A DNA stretch of 64,000 bases from an uncultured Collinsella sp. (GTDB taxonomy: Bacteria; Actinomycetota; Coriobacteriia; Coriobacteriales; Coriobacteriaceae): positions 1 to 64,000 of the forward strand of contig CAUBIC010000011.1 of NCBI GenBank assembly GCA_958435945.1, read 5' to 3'. Positions within the stretch are counted from its first letter, which is position 1; each line of letters begins with the position of its first letter. Shown here piece after piece: positions 8,710 through 17,234 of the stretch. Both the position numbers and the translations under genes were made by a program. The notes beneath the pieces were generated by a model that worked only from the letters and a program-made list of their open reading frames with translations, was not told where the DNA came from and did no database searches.

Positions 8710-9672
8710 TTAGCGGGTGGGGCGCCAGACATGGAGGGCGCCGGCGAGGATGTCGACCTCGATGCGCGAGGCGACGATGGGCTCGCCGTCGGCTTGGATG
8801 GGGTAGTCGGGCTCCTCAAAGGTGAGCTCGGCATGGCGGCAGCGGCGCATGCGAACCGGTGGCAACTTGGTATGGTGGCCGTCTTTGGCCGAGAGGAACA
8901 TAGGCAGGGCAATCGCGCGAGGGACGGGGCCGCATGCGTAGCAGACGTCGAGCATGCCGTCGCAGGGGTCGGCATCGGGGCAGATGCGATAGCCCGAGCC
9001 ATACGTGGGGCCCAGCTGAATCGCCATGATAATCGCCCTCACGCGCTCGGCGGGCGCCCCGTCAAAGCTGACTGTCATGAGGTAGTTGCGATAGCGCAGG
9101 CCAAACTGCTCCAGACCCGAGAGGGTGTAGAGCGGCGCGCCCGTCAAGCCGGTCTTTTTGCGCAGCTCGGTGGTGCCCAGGCCGATGGCGGCATCGATGC
9201 CGACCGAAAGCGTCTGGTCGTAGTACACAACGGAAGCCTCGCCGCTGCCGTTTGCGGGGTTCCATGAGCGAATGCGCCCGATGTCCTGACGCTGCAGCTC
9301 GCAGGTGAGCAGCGCGCCAAAATCCTTACCGGAGAAATCATCGATACCGAGCGTTTGGGCAAAATCGTTGCCGGAGCCTACGGGCAGGACGGCAAGAGCG
9401 GGCCGGACCGCCTCATCCTGTGTCATAAGCCCGTTGACGACCTCGTGGATCACGCCGTCGCCGCCGAGTGCGATAACGGTACGATAGCCCTGAGCCTGTG
9501 CGGCAAGCTCTTTGGCGTGTCCCATGTGCTCGGTTAGCACCAGATCAAACTGGGATGCGCGCGCGGTCATGTCCAAAAAGCGCTGCAGGCGCTCAGCGAC
9601 CTCGCGCGCCGCACCCGACTGGGCGGCAGGGTTGGCGATTATGAGCGTGCGACCAAAATCAGTTGCGTGCAT
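8710..9672 (-). CDS. Diacylglycerol kinase-family lipid kinase
   Basis: 320-aa member of the DagK/YegS/sphingosine-kinase family, which phosphorylates membrane lipids such as diacylglycerol with ATP. ALGGDGVIHEVVNGL (residues about 68-82) is the nucleotide-binding glycine loop, and LPVGSGNDFA the second conserved motif. A beta-sandwich C-terminal domain follows. No membrane segment is present; the enzyme is peripheral. The start at 9672 has AGGAG seven bases upstream; a longer form to 9744 lacks one. It could be the undecaprenol/diacylglycerol recycling kinase, but the lipid substrate is not provable here. Confidence 0.85.
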   Translation of the reverse strand: MHATDFGRTLIIANPAAQSGAAREVAERLQRFLDMTARASQFDLVLTEHMGHAKELAAQAQGYRTVIALGGDGVIHEVVNGLMTQDEAVRPALAVLPVGSGNDFAQTLGIDDFSGKDFGALLTCELQRQDIGRIRSWNPANGSGEASVVYYDQTLSVGIDAAIGLGTTELRKKTGLTGAPLYTLSGLEQFGLRYRNYLMTVSFDGAPAERVRAIIMAIQLGPTYGSGYRICPDADPCDGMLDVCYACGPVPRAIALPMFLSAKDGHHTKLPPVRMRRCRHAELTFEEPDYPIQADGEPIVASRIEVDILAGALHVWRPTR

Positions 9673-9759
9673 GGGGCGACTCCTGGCGTATGACGTGACG
9701 GTGCGGTCGCGCTCAGGTCGAATTGCCCCCGATTGTGGCTGCACGGCGAATACTAACGT

Positions 9760-11181
9760 CTACTCTATCAGGTCGTTGTGGCGCTCGATAGCATCCGCTA
9801 CCGTACCGCCCTCATCCACAATAAGCGAACGGCGTTTAGGCGAGACAATGCGCTGCGCGGGATATACGCCGCGGTGGCCGCCGACAAGATAGCTGATAAA
9901 CGCCACGATCACGAAGAAGCCGGCTGCCGTGCCGTGGAACAGGTCGATGGCCATCATGCAGGTGGTGATGGGCACGTTAAGGCCGGCGCAGAAAACACCG
10001 AGCATGCCCAGCGCCGCCAGAAAGCTGGGGTCGATACCGACGAGGCAACCGATCCAGCCGCCGAGCGCCGCGCCGATGCCAAACAGGGGCGTGACCTCGC
10101 CGCCTTGGAAGCCCGCACCCAGGGTAAGCGCCGTCACCACGAGCTTGATGGCTGCGTCGGCAAGGGTCGTGTTACCGGCGAACCCGGCGCCCGAGAGCCA
10201 GGTGGCAAGGCCGGCATACTTCCAGGCGTCGAGCATCGCGTATGCCGCGAGCACCACGAGCGCGCCCACGAGTGCGCGAGCAAGGTAGTTGGTGATAAAG
10301 CGACCGTACAGGCTTTTGACGGTTCGAACCGACCAGGCAAAGAGGCGTGCCGTCAGACCGAAGATAATGGCGCTGATAACAACGATGGCAACCGTCCGTG
10401 GTGTCATGTTGGGAACGCTGGCGATGACATTCGCTTCGTACTCGGTACCCAGGGCGAGTGATGTAAAGTAGCCGGTAAACGAGGCGACCAGACAGTAGAT
10501 GCCCGCGGTGTAGTCGATCTTGCCGATAAAACACATCTCCATGCCAAAGAACGCGCCGGCAAGGGGCGAACCGAATACGGCGCCAAAGGCCGACGAGATG
10601 CCGGCGAGCATGAGGTCGTGGTGGTCATGCTTTTTGAGGTGGGCGAGGCTCGAGATGTTGCTGGCGATGGTGCCGCCAATCTGTACCGCGGCTCCCTCGC
10701 GACCGGCCGATCCGCCCGTTAGGTGCGTGAGCGTGGAGCAGACGAAGGTGAGGACGGCCATGCGCATATGGATGAGACGTGTGCCCAGAGCGGAGTCGAT
10801 GACCAGGTTGTTGCCTCGTTTGGCGGCAAGGCCGTGGTTTTTGTACACCCATGCGGTGGCAACGCCCACAACAGGAAGCAAGGCGTAGACCCATGCATGG
10901 TGCTCGCGATAGTCGGTCGCGATATTCAGCGAGGCCAAAAACGCCCAAGCGGCAACGCCCATGGCGAGCGAGACGATGACGACGAGTACGAGCAACTTAG
11001 CGCTCGCGAGTAGGTTGCGGGCGTTGCGGAGTGTGTCGGCAGCCAAGAGATGCTCGGAGCGGGTGAGCTGTTGCCTGCCTGCCATGATGACGTCGCTAAG
11101 GGAGAAAAGGCCGCCGTCGTCGAGCGGCTGGGAATGATCCTGCGCCTCGTTTGCGCTTTCGGGTTTGTCGTTATGAGCCAT
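9760..11181 (-). CDS. ClC-family chloride channel/antiporter
   Basis: 473-aa multi-pass membrane protein of the ClC family, moving Cl- (or related anions) either as a channel or in exchange for protons. TGGSAGREGAAVQIGG at about residue 150 contains the gating Glu of the GREG signature, here with Ala instead of the usual Pro after it. GSPLAGAFFGMEM and GAGFQGGEVTPLFGIGA match the later selectivity segments. The GSGIP chloride motif is not obvious. The hydrophilic N-terminus of about 65 residues is cytosolic. The start at 11181 follows AGAGGA by four bases. F- exporter function is possible in this family but not shown. Confidence 0.82.
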   Translation of the reverse strand: MAHNDKPESANEAQDHSQPLDDGGLFSLSDVIMAGRQQLTRSEHLLAADTLRNARNLLASAKLLVLVVIVSLAMGVAAWAFLASLNIATDYREHHAWVYALLPVVGVATAWVYKNHGLAAKRGNNLVIDSALGTRLIHMRMAVLTFVCSTLTHLTGGSAGREGAAVQIGGTIASNISSLAHLKKHDHHDLMLAGISSAFGAVFGSPLAGAFFGMEMCFIGKIDYTAGIYCLVASFTGYFTSLALGTEYEANVIASVPNMTPRTVAIVVISAIIFGLTARLFAWSVRTVKSLYGRFITNYLARALVGALVVLAAYAMLDAWKYAGLATWLSGAGFAGNTTLADAAIKLVVTALTLGAGFQGGEVTPLFGIGAALGGWIGCLVGIDPSFLAALGMLGVFCAGLNVPITTCMMAIDLFHGTAAGFFVIVAFISYLVGGHRGVYPAQRIVSPKRRSLIVDEGGTVADAIERHNDLIE

Positions 11182-11391
11182 ATGTTCCTCTTTTAGGTTG
11201 TAACGCAAGCATTATAAAACGCGGTAAACGCGACGAGCCGGTGGGTTGGTTTCCATTCTGTTTCGCGGCCTGCAACCGACAGGTGTATTTGCGGGTACAG
11301 GCCGAGTCGCGGTCGTGCGTCGGGGGATTATACTGAGACAAGCATAAAGAATCGGCGCTCCTGTTGTGCGCCGTGGCATTAAGAGGTGCAT

Positions 11392-12654
11392 ATGGCAGAG
11401 AAACTCATTCCGCTGGAGGACGCGCAGTCGATTGTTCTGTCGCATGTTGTTCCGACGGATCTCATCGAGATTCCCGTGTGGCAGGCCGCCGGTCTTCCCT
11501 TGGCCGAGGACGCGGTGGCCGATATCGACATCTCGCCGTTTGCCAACAGCGCTATGGACGGATATGCCGTGCGCTCGGCAGACTTGGTGCAGGCGTCTGG
11601 CGAGGCGCCGGTGACGCTCGACGTTATCGGACACGAGGCCGCGGGCCATGTGTTTGAGGGCGCAATCGCCCCGGGCGAGGCGGTCCGCATCATGACGGGT
11701 GCGCCGGTGCCCGAGGGTGCGGATGCCGTGGTGAAATACGAGATTGTCGAGGTGCTTGACGGCAATGGCAACGAGGGCTCACGCGTGAGCTTCTCGGCGC
11801 CTGCCAAGGTGGGGGAGAACGTTCGCTCTGCCGCCGAGGAGGCTCATGCCGGCGATGTTGTGATGCACGCCGGCGAGGTCGTGGCTCCGGCGGGCGCCGG
11901 CCTACTGGCAAGCGCCGGTTACGCTAGCGTGAAGGTCCATGCCGCTCCGCGCGTGGGCATTATCTCGCTGGGCACGGAGCTGGTCGCGCCGGGTGAGCTG
12001 CCGGCGCGCGGTCAGATTCGCGATTCCAACTCCTCGGCGTTAATGGCCGAGGCATTCGATGCCGGCGCCGAGCCCGTGTTCTACGGCATTGCGCCCGATG
12101 ATGAGCAGGCGATTGCCGAGCTGGTGCATCGTGCCGTGCAGGAGTGCGATTTTGTCATTACGAGCGGTGGCGCCTCGGCGGGTGATTACGATTTCGTGAC
12201 GGCGCTCGTCCGGCGCGAGGGCGAGGTGCTGTTCGATCGCATCTCGATGCGTCCGGGCAAGGCCATTACGTTTGGCTTGCTTGGGGGTAAGCCGTATTTG
12301 GGGCTTTCGGGCAATCCCGCAGCGGCGTATGTGGGCTTTGAGATGCTCGCCCGCCCGGCGATTCGCAAGATGCGCGGATTTGCCGAAGGCATGCGTCCCG
12401 TGCAGCAGGCGATATTGACGCACGGCGTGAAGAAGCGCCAGGACCGACGCTTCTTCGATCGCGCGACGGTTTTGCGCGACCCCGAGACCGGTGAGCTGCT
12501 GGTGACCGAGGCCAAGACGCAGAATTCGGCGCTGCTTGGAACTATGCAGCGTGCGAACTGCCTGCTGTGTATTGACGAAGGACCGTGCGAGCTCAGGGCG
12601 GGAGATGTCGTGGACGTTGTTCGCGTCGACCTGCCCGAGGGAACGGTGCTATAG
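11392..12654 (+). CDS. moeA: Molybdopterin molybdotransferase
   Basis: 420-aa MoeA, which inserts molybdate into adenylylated molybdopterin to give Moco. Domain III shows SNSSALMAEA, the loop TSGGASAGDYDFV (about residues 260-272) and the strongly conserved GLSGNPAAA. N-terminal domains I/II include the characteristic SPFANSAMDGYAVRS at about residues 50-64. ATG 11392 lies five bases from AAGAGG. It is followed 10 bases later by mog, and the mod transport genes come next, forming a molybdenum block. Confidence 0.93.
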   Translation: MAEKLIPLEDAQSIVLSHVVPTDLIEIPVWQAAGLPLAEDAVADIDISPFANSAMDGYAVRSADLVQASGEAPVTLDVIGHEAAGHVFEGAIAPGEAVRIMTGAPVPEGADAVVKYEIVEVLDGNGNEGSRVSFSAPAKVGENVRSAAEEAHAGDVVMHAGEVVAPAGAGLLASAGYASVKVHAAPRVGIISLGTELVAPGELPARGQIRDSNSSALMAEAFDAGAEPVFYGIAPDDEQAIAELVHRAVQECDFVITSGGASAGDYDFVTALVRREGEVLFDRISMRPGKAITFGLLGGKPYLGLSGNPAAAYVGFEMLARPAIRKMRGFAEGMRPVQQAILTHGVKKRQDRRFFDRATVLRDPETGELLVTEAKTQNSALLGTMQRANCLLCIDEGPCELRAGDVVDVVRVDLPEGTVL

Positions 12655-12664
12655 GGGGAACGCT

Positions 12665-13144
12665 ATGGAGTTGAAGATTTCGATCGTGACGTGCTCGGAT
12701 ACGCGCGATTTTGCGCAGGACGAGGCGGGTGCCGCGCTCGAGGAACTTATCGAGGCGCAGGGATGGACGGTCGCCTCGCATGTGGTCGTGCGCGACGACG
12801 TCAGCGAAATCGGTGATGCCATTGTGGAAGCCGCCGATGCGTGCCACGCCAATGTCGTGCTCACCTGTGGCGGCACGGGGCTTTCGATGCGCGACGTGAC
12901 ACCCGAGGCGACGCGTGCCGTCTGCGACCGCGATGTGCCGGGTATTGCAGAGGCAATCCGTGCGTATTCCATGACCAAGACACGCCGCGCTATGCTCTCG
13001 CGCGCCGTGTGCATGCAGCGTGGGTATACACTTGTCATCAACTTTCCGGGATCTACGAAAGCGGCCCGCGAAAGCTGGGAGGCCGTGAGCGACCAGCTGG
13101 AGCATGCGGCCCAAATGACGGCGGGCGGCGGGCACGCCAAATAA
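12665..13144 (+). CDS. mog: Molybdopterin adenylyltransferase
   Basis: 159-aa MogA/MoaB-type protein that adenylylates molybdopterin with ATP before MoeA adds molybdenum. VLTCGGTGLSMRDVTPEAT at about residues 63-81 holds the conserved nucleotide/MPT-binding TGGTG-like loop and the catalytic Asp. NFPGSTKA near residue 125 is the second signature. Length fits the trimeric single-domain form. ATG 12665 follows AGGGGGA and the gene is co-transcribed with moeA. MoaB and MogA are hard to separate by sequence alone. Confidence 0.9.
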   Translation: MELKISIVTCSDTRDFAQDEAGAALEELIEAQGWTVASHVVVRDDVSEIGDAIVEAADACHANVVLTCGGTGLSMRDVTPEATRAVCDRDVPGIAEAIRAYSMTKTRRAMLSRAVCMQRGYTLVINFPGSTKAARESWEAVSDQLEHAAQMTAGGGHAK

Positions 13145-13157
13145 GCGGTTTACCTGC

Positions 13158-13194
13158 GGCGGGGCGACCTGAACGGCTGCTCCGCCTTTGTTTT
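13158..13194 (+). terminator. Probable terminator after mog
   Basis: GGCGGGGC pairs with GCTCCGCC (one G-T pair) around a 13-nt loop and is followed by TTTGTTTT. Confidence 0.45.
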
Positions 13195-13234
13195 CCGCCG
13201 AAGCGACGCCAAGGTGTATGGCAACTCGAAACTA

Positions 13235-13287
13235 TATTCTCTGGCGAGAATAATTTCTCACTATCATTATTCTCGCAGAAGTATAAT
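13235..13287 (+). promoter_or_regulatory. modABC promoter with inverted-repeat operator
   Basis: A perfect 11-bp inverted repeat (GCGAGAATAAT at 13244-13254, ATTATTCTCGC at 13266-13276) lies directly in front of a TATAAT at 13282-13287. The half-site TATTCTC/GAGAATA occurs three times (13235-13241, 13246-13252 reversed, 13268-13274). It overlaps the expected -35 region, so a repressor binding here would block the mod promoter. A molybdate-responsive (ModE-like) regulator is the natural guess; the sequence is not a textbook ModE box. Confidence 0.6.
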
Positions 13288-13347
13288 CTGATTGCAGATT
13301 AAAGCCCGCGGTGGGGTACCCGGGCACAAGATCCGAAAGGGTTGAAC

Positions 13348-14220
13348 ATGTTCGATATGGTTTCTCGCCGCGGATTCGTCTCGCTTTCTGCTGTCGCCGC
13401 TGCCGGTCTTGGGCTTGCCGGCTGCTCGAGCAACAAGGCGTCCGAGCCGGCCGGATCTGTTACCGGTTCTGCTAAGGCATCTTCCAAGAAAGCTGTCGAG
13501 CTTCAGGTCTTTGCTGCCAACTCACTTGAGAAGGCCCTTCCCGAGGTCCAGGAGCTCTACACCGACCAGACCGGTACCACGTTTGCCGACACGCAGTTTA
13601 AGGCCTCCGGCGACCTTGTCGAGCAGATGCGTGCCGGTGCCACGGTTGACGTACTCATCACGGCCTCCAAGGGCACCATGGACGACGCCGAGGCCGCCGG
13701 ACTCGTCGATGCCGACACCCGTGAGGATATGTTCGTCAACGACCTTGTGATCATTCGCGCCGAGGGCTCCGACACCAAGGTCGAGGTCATCGACGACGTC
13801 GCGAATCTGGACGGCAAGATCGCCATTGGCGACGCCAAGACCGTTCCCGCCGGCAAGTACGCCAACCAGGCCCTGGCCTCCGTGGGCCTCTACACCGGCA
13901 CCGAGGGCGACGACGGCGAGTATGCTCCCGAGATCGCCGACAAGGTCGCGCTGGCCGACAAAGTTGGTACCGCCGCCGCCTATGTGTCCACAGGCGACTG
14001 CGTGGCCGGTTTTGTCTACAGCTCTGACATCTTCCGCTACGACGGCATCGAGGAGGCCTTCGTGTGCCCCGAGGATTCGCACAAGCCCATCGTGTATCCG
14101 GGCGCTGTCGCCGATGGCTCCGAGCATGCCGACGAGGCCAAGGCGTTCATCGACTTCTGCCTGACCAACAAGAAAGCTCAGAAGATTTGGGCTAAGTACG
14201 GCTTTGAGCTTTCCGCGTAG
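13348..14220 (+). CDS. modA: Molybdate-binding lipoprotein
   Basis: 290-aa extracellular substrate-binding protein of the molybdate ABC importer. The N-terminus has twin Arg (SRRGFVSLSA) and a lipobox GLAGC with lipidated Cys26, so it is probably Tat-exported and membrane-anchored. The mature part shows the ModA fold: VFAANSLEKALPEV, the TQFKASGDLVEQMRAGA stretch, VLITASKGTMDDA, and near the end AKAFIDFCLTNKKAQKIW. A Ser/Ala/Gly/Pro-rich linker follows the lipid anchor. ATG 13348 follows GAAAGGGT. First gene of modABC; an operator-like repeat precedes it. Confidence 0.92.
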   Translation: MFDMVSRRGFVSLSAVAAAGLGLAGCSSNKASEPAGSVTGSAKASSKKAVELQVFAANSLEKALPEVQELYTDQTGTTFADTQFKASGDLVEQMRAGATVDVLITASKGTMDDAEAAGLVDADTREDMFVNDLVIIRAEGSDTKVEVIDDVANLDGKIAIGDAKTVPAGKYANQALASVGLYTGTEGDDGEYAPEIADKVALADKVGTAAAYVSTGDCVAGFVYSSDIFRYDGIEEAFVCPEDSHKPIVYPGAVADGSEHADEAKAFIDFCLTNKKAQKIWAKYGFELSA

Positions 14221-14288
14221 TGCGGCTTGGCGTGATAATTCCATCGTTTTGTGTTTCACTCCGTCCTTGTATTCGCTTGGAGCTTTTC

Positions 14289-15731
14289 GTGCTTAATAGA
14301 TTCCGCATGCTTGTCGCCTGTGCTTTGGCCTTCGCGCTTTGCTGTGTGCCGGGATTTGCGTTGGCTGGGGATGCTGAGGACGGGGCCCAGGTTGCTGCGA
14401 CCGCTCATGGGCTTTCCTATGGGATCGAGGGTTTTGAGCGGTTGGCCAAGGGGACCGCTCGTGCCATGGAAGGCCAGCCTGAGGGCTACCGGTTTCCCGT
14501 TGACGAGGACGTGGACCTTGTGGTGGCGCCTGCTGCCGATCGCGTTGTGGTGTGGATATCGCCCAAGGCGGTCGAGAAGTTTGGATTGGATCCGCAGGAC
14601 AACGAGTGCGTATCGGGTCTCAAGGCCCTCGTCTGTGAGCTCGACAGCGCAAACTGCATGGGAGGTGCGCAGCTGGGGGATATGGATCTTCCTTGGTATG
14701 TCACGGCGGAAACAACGTTTGATGCCGGCGGGTATACCTATGGCTTTGACGAGCACGGTGCGGATGGGGACCGCTATGTGGTGATTGCATCAGCCTCAGG
14801 TGATGCCAAGGGCGGCGCGCGTTGGCTTGATAGCGCTCAAATGGTTGAGGCATCGTCTGTCGTGTTGCGGGATGAGCAGGGGCCCTTGACCTCTCTGGTC
14901 TCCTTTTTGGGCGACATCGACTATCGCCCGTTTTGGGTGTCCATAAAAACGAGCGGCCTTGCCCTGCTGATCTCCGTTGCGCTGGGCTTGTTCGCCGCGT
15001 GGAAGACTATGGGTACCTCGAGTCGTATCAAGGGCCTGCTCGATTCGGTCTTTACGATTCCTATGGTGCTGCCGCCCACGGTCTGCGGCTTTCTGCTCCT
15101 CATGCTGTTTGGCCGCTCGACCGGGGTCGGTCGGTGGCTTATCGCGCATGGCGTCTCGATCGTCTTTACGTGGCCCGCGGCGGTGATATCTGCCGTGGTG
15201 GTGTCGTTTCCCCTGGTCTACCGCACGGCGCTCGGTGCCTTTGAGAGCCTCGATACGCAGATGCTCGACGCCGCGCGAACCTTGGGATGGTCCGAACGTC
15301 GCATCTTTGCCAAGCTCATGATGCCGCTCGGCTGGCCCTCCATCGCCGCCGGCACGGTGCTCGCCTTCGCGCGTGCCATGGGCGAGTTTGGCTGCACCCT
15401 GTTCTTTGCGGGCAACTACGCCGGCATTACCCAGACCATTCCCATCGCCATCTACTTTGAGTGGATGGGGGGCAACACGTCGGTAGCCCTCTTTTGGGTC
15501 GTGGTCGTAATTGCGTTCAGCTTCCTGGTCATTCTGTTCATCAATATGTACACCGCTCATTCGCAAAAGTATCGCGAGCGGGGCCTTTCCCGTGCGGAGC
15601 GCAAGCAGGCCAAGCAGCTGGGTGGCCAGGCCGATTCGCTCGACCCAGTCGGCGGCGATGCGCTGCGTATCGATCGCGAGGCGCTGGCCGAGCTCATGCG
15701 CGATGACGCCGTCTCGAAGGGAGGTCGATAG
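14289..15731 (+). CDS. modB: Molybdate ABC permease with extra N-terminal domain
   Basis: About 480 aa, twice the usual ModB length. Residues 1 to about 27 are a signal peptide or first TM (MLVACALAFALCCVPGFALA). About 28-200 form a soluble, acidic domain that would sit outside the membrane and that I do not recognise. From about 215 a standard ModB permease follows (PFWVSIKTSGLALLISVALG). It contains the EAA loop GAFESLDTQMLDAARTLGWS that docks on ModC, and FARAMGEFGCTLFFAGN. A charged cytosolic tail of about 50 residues ends it. GTG 14289 lies six bases after GGAG. A start at 14220 overlapping the modA stop lacks a ribosome binding site. modC follows after 3 nt. Confidence 0.87.
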   Translation: MLNRFRMLVACALAFALCCVPGFALAGDAEDGAQVAATAHGLSYGIEGFERLAKGTARAMEGQPEGYRFPVDEDVDLVVAPAADRVVVWISPKAVEKFGLDPQDNECVSGLKALVCELDSANCMGGAQLGDMDLPWYVTAETTFDAGGYTYGFDEHGADGDRYVVIASASGDAKGGARWLDSAQMVEASSVVLRDEQGPLTSLVSFLGDIDYRPFWVSIKTSGLALLISVALGLFAAWKTMGTSSRIKGLLDSVFTIPMVLPPTVCGFLLLMLFGRSTGVGRWLIAHGVSIVFTWPAAVISAVVVSFPLVYRTALGAFESLDTQMLDAARTLGWSERRIFAKLMMPLGWPSIAAGTVLAFARAMGEFGCTLFFAGNYAGITQTIPIAIYFEWMGGNTSVALFWVVVVIAFSFLVILFINMYTAHSQKYRERGLSRAERKQAKQLGGQADSLDPVGGDALRIDREALAELMRDDAVSKGGR

Positions 15732-15734
15732 GCC

Positions 15735-16805
15735 ATGTCGCTTGTCCTGGATATCAAAAAGCGCTTTCCGGGGTTTATGCTCGACATGCAGCTTGAGGCC
15801 GGCGAGGAGCGTGTGGCGCTGCTGGGCGCCTCGGGTTGTGGCAAGAGCTGTACACTGCGCTGCATTGCCGGTGTGGAGACCCCCGACGAGGGGAAGATCG
15901 TCGTCAACGGCGTGACCTTTTTTGACTCGGCGGCGGGCATCAACCTGTCGCCCCAGGAGCGCAAGTGTGCCCTGCTGTTCCAAAACTATCAGCTGTTTCC
16001 CAACATGACGGTGGCCGATAACGTGTGCGCTGGCGTTGAGGGTGCAGGCGACGCCGCGGCGCGCAAGCAACTTGCCGAGCGCTACCTGAGTATCTTTGGA
16101 CTGGCCGACTTTGCCGACCGCTATCCCGCGCGCCTCTCGGGCGGCCAGCAGCAGCGCGTGGCGCTCGCCCGCATGGTAGCGGCGCACCCGGGCATCTTTA
16201 TGTTCGACGAGCCCATGAGTGCGCTCGATGCGTACCTCAAGAGCGCCCTCGAGCAGAACATGCTCGACCTGTTCGATGTATGCAACCGCACCGTGCTCTA
16301 CGTGAGTCACGATATCGACGAGGCGTGCCGTCTGTGCGAGCGCATCTGCGTGATGCGCAACGGGCATGTTGAGGAGATCGGCTCCATCGAGGACGTGGTT
16401 CGCCGTCCGCAGACGCTGGCGGCGCTGCGTCTGACGGGGTGCAAGAACACAAGCCGGGCGCGCAAGATTGGCGACGAAGAAGTTGAGGCCCTCGACTGGG
16501 GCATGACCTTTAACGTGGGTCGCGAGGTTCCCGATGACGTGGCATATCTGGGTATTCGTGCGAGCTACTTCCATGTGGACAACCGTGCCGAGCGGGGTCG
16601 CAACAGCTACGATTTGCACGTGGCGCGCGTGAGCGATTCGCGTTTTGAGCGCCTGGTGCTGTTGGATGCGCCGCGGGCCGATGCGCCCACGCGTCTGCAG
16701 TGGAAGGTCAACAAAGTGGGCATGCCTGTCGACGAGCTACCGCAAGCAGGCGAGACGCTGCGCATGCATTTTGATGCCAGCAGGATCCATTTGGTTTGTC
16801 GATAG
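15735..16805 (+). CDS. modC: Molybdate ABC transporter ATP-binding protein
   Basis: 356-aa ATPase that powers molybdate import with ModB. Walker A GASGCGKS at residues 31-38, the Q-loop in LLFQNYQLFP, signature LSGGQQQRVALAR near 133-145, Walker B FMFDEPMSALD, and the switch His in VSHDIDEA. The C-terminal region (about 230-356) is longer than a bare ATPase and resembles the molybdate-sensing MOP region of ModC, though weakly. Overlapping operon layout and the 3-nt gap to modB support co-translation. A weak hairpin near 16827-16853 may terminate the operon. Confidence 0.9.
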   Translation: MSLVLDIKKRFPGFMLDMQLEAGEERVALLGASGCGKSCTLRCIAGVETPDEGKIVVNGVTFFDSAAGINLSPQERKCALLFQNYQLFPNMTVADNVCAGVEGAGDAAARKQLAERYLSIFGLADFADRYPARLSGGQQQRVALARMVAAHPGIFMFDEPMSALDAYLKSALEQNMLDLFDVCNRTVLYVSHDIDEACRLCERICVMRNGHVEEIGSIEDVVRRPQTLAALRLTGCKNTSRARKIGDEEVEALDWGMTFNVGREVPDDVAYLGIRASYFHVDNRAERGRNSYDLHVARVSDSRFERLVLLDAPRADAPTRLQWKVNKVGMPVDELPQAGETLRMHFDASRIHLVCR

Positions 16806-16859
16806 CGCCGGGTAATGCCGTCGGGGATATAAGCCTCGTCGGCTTTATCTTGTCGCACG

Positions 16860-17234
16860 ACGAATGAGGGATGACAAACTCTTATCAATTAAGATAATTA
16901 TTTATTAAACGACGGCACACGACGCTGTCGTACGCATGTCGGCGGTGTTCGTCTGGACGACAACCGTTGATATAGTTGACCTTAACTTGTAAAGGAGGGT
17001 GCGCACATGCCGCAGACGACATATATTCGCCGCGTTGCCGCGCGTGCCCTGTATATGGCTCGGAGCCGCATATGAGCAGGTATGTTCACGGCTCCGGGAG
17101 AGACGACGCACAACTAAATAACCGTCCGCAAGGCAGGTTTCCTAAAATTCCGGGTTTGAGCACGGCCGGGCAATCGCCGTCCGTCGTGCATCGATACCGC
17201 TGTTATCCGTTTTTGGTTCGAGAGGGGAACCGTC
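16860..17234 (+). promoter_or_regulatory. Long leader before the double-cubane operon
   Basis: About 430 bases separate modC from the next large gene. An AT-rich stretch (16870-16915) suggests a promoter. A 22-codon frame with a strong ribosome binding site follows (17007-17075). A hairpin CGGAGCC (17061-17067) / GGCTCCG (17090-17096) overlaps the end of that frame. The remaining 140 bases are structured-looking but match no riboswitch I can recognise. Layout resembles a leader-peptide attenuator; this is an inference. Confidence 0.45.
17007..17075 (+). CDS. 22-aa leader peptide candidate
   Basis: The frame begins ATG CCG CAG and ends TGA at 17073-17075, encoding MPQTTYIRRVAARALYMARS plus RI. 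Its ribosome binding site AAAGGAGGG, six bases upstream, is one of the strongest in the window. The peptide is basic, rich in Arg and Ala, and has no hydrophobic export segment. A hairpin spans its stop codon and the main gene starts 160 bases on. It may be a regulatory leader peptide; no family is recognised. Confidence 0.4.
   Translation: MPQTTYIRRVAARALYMARSRI

Noticed and set aside
17076..17234. Possible glycine-type riboswitch (GGGAGAGA near 17096)
   Set aside because: The rest of the aptamer consensus does not follow, and the downstream genes are not glycine genes.
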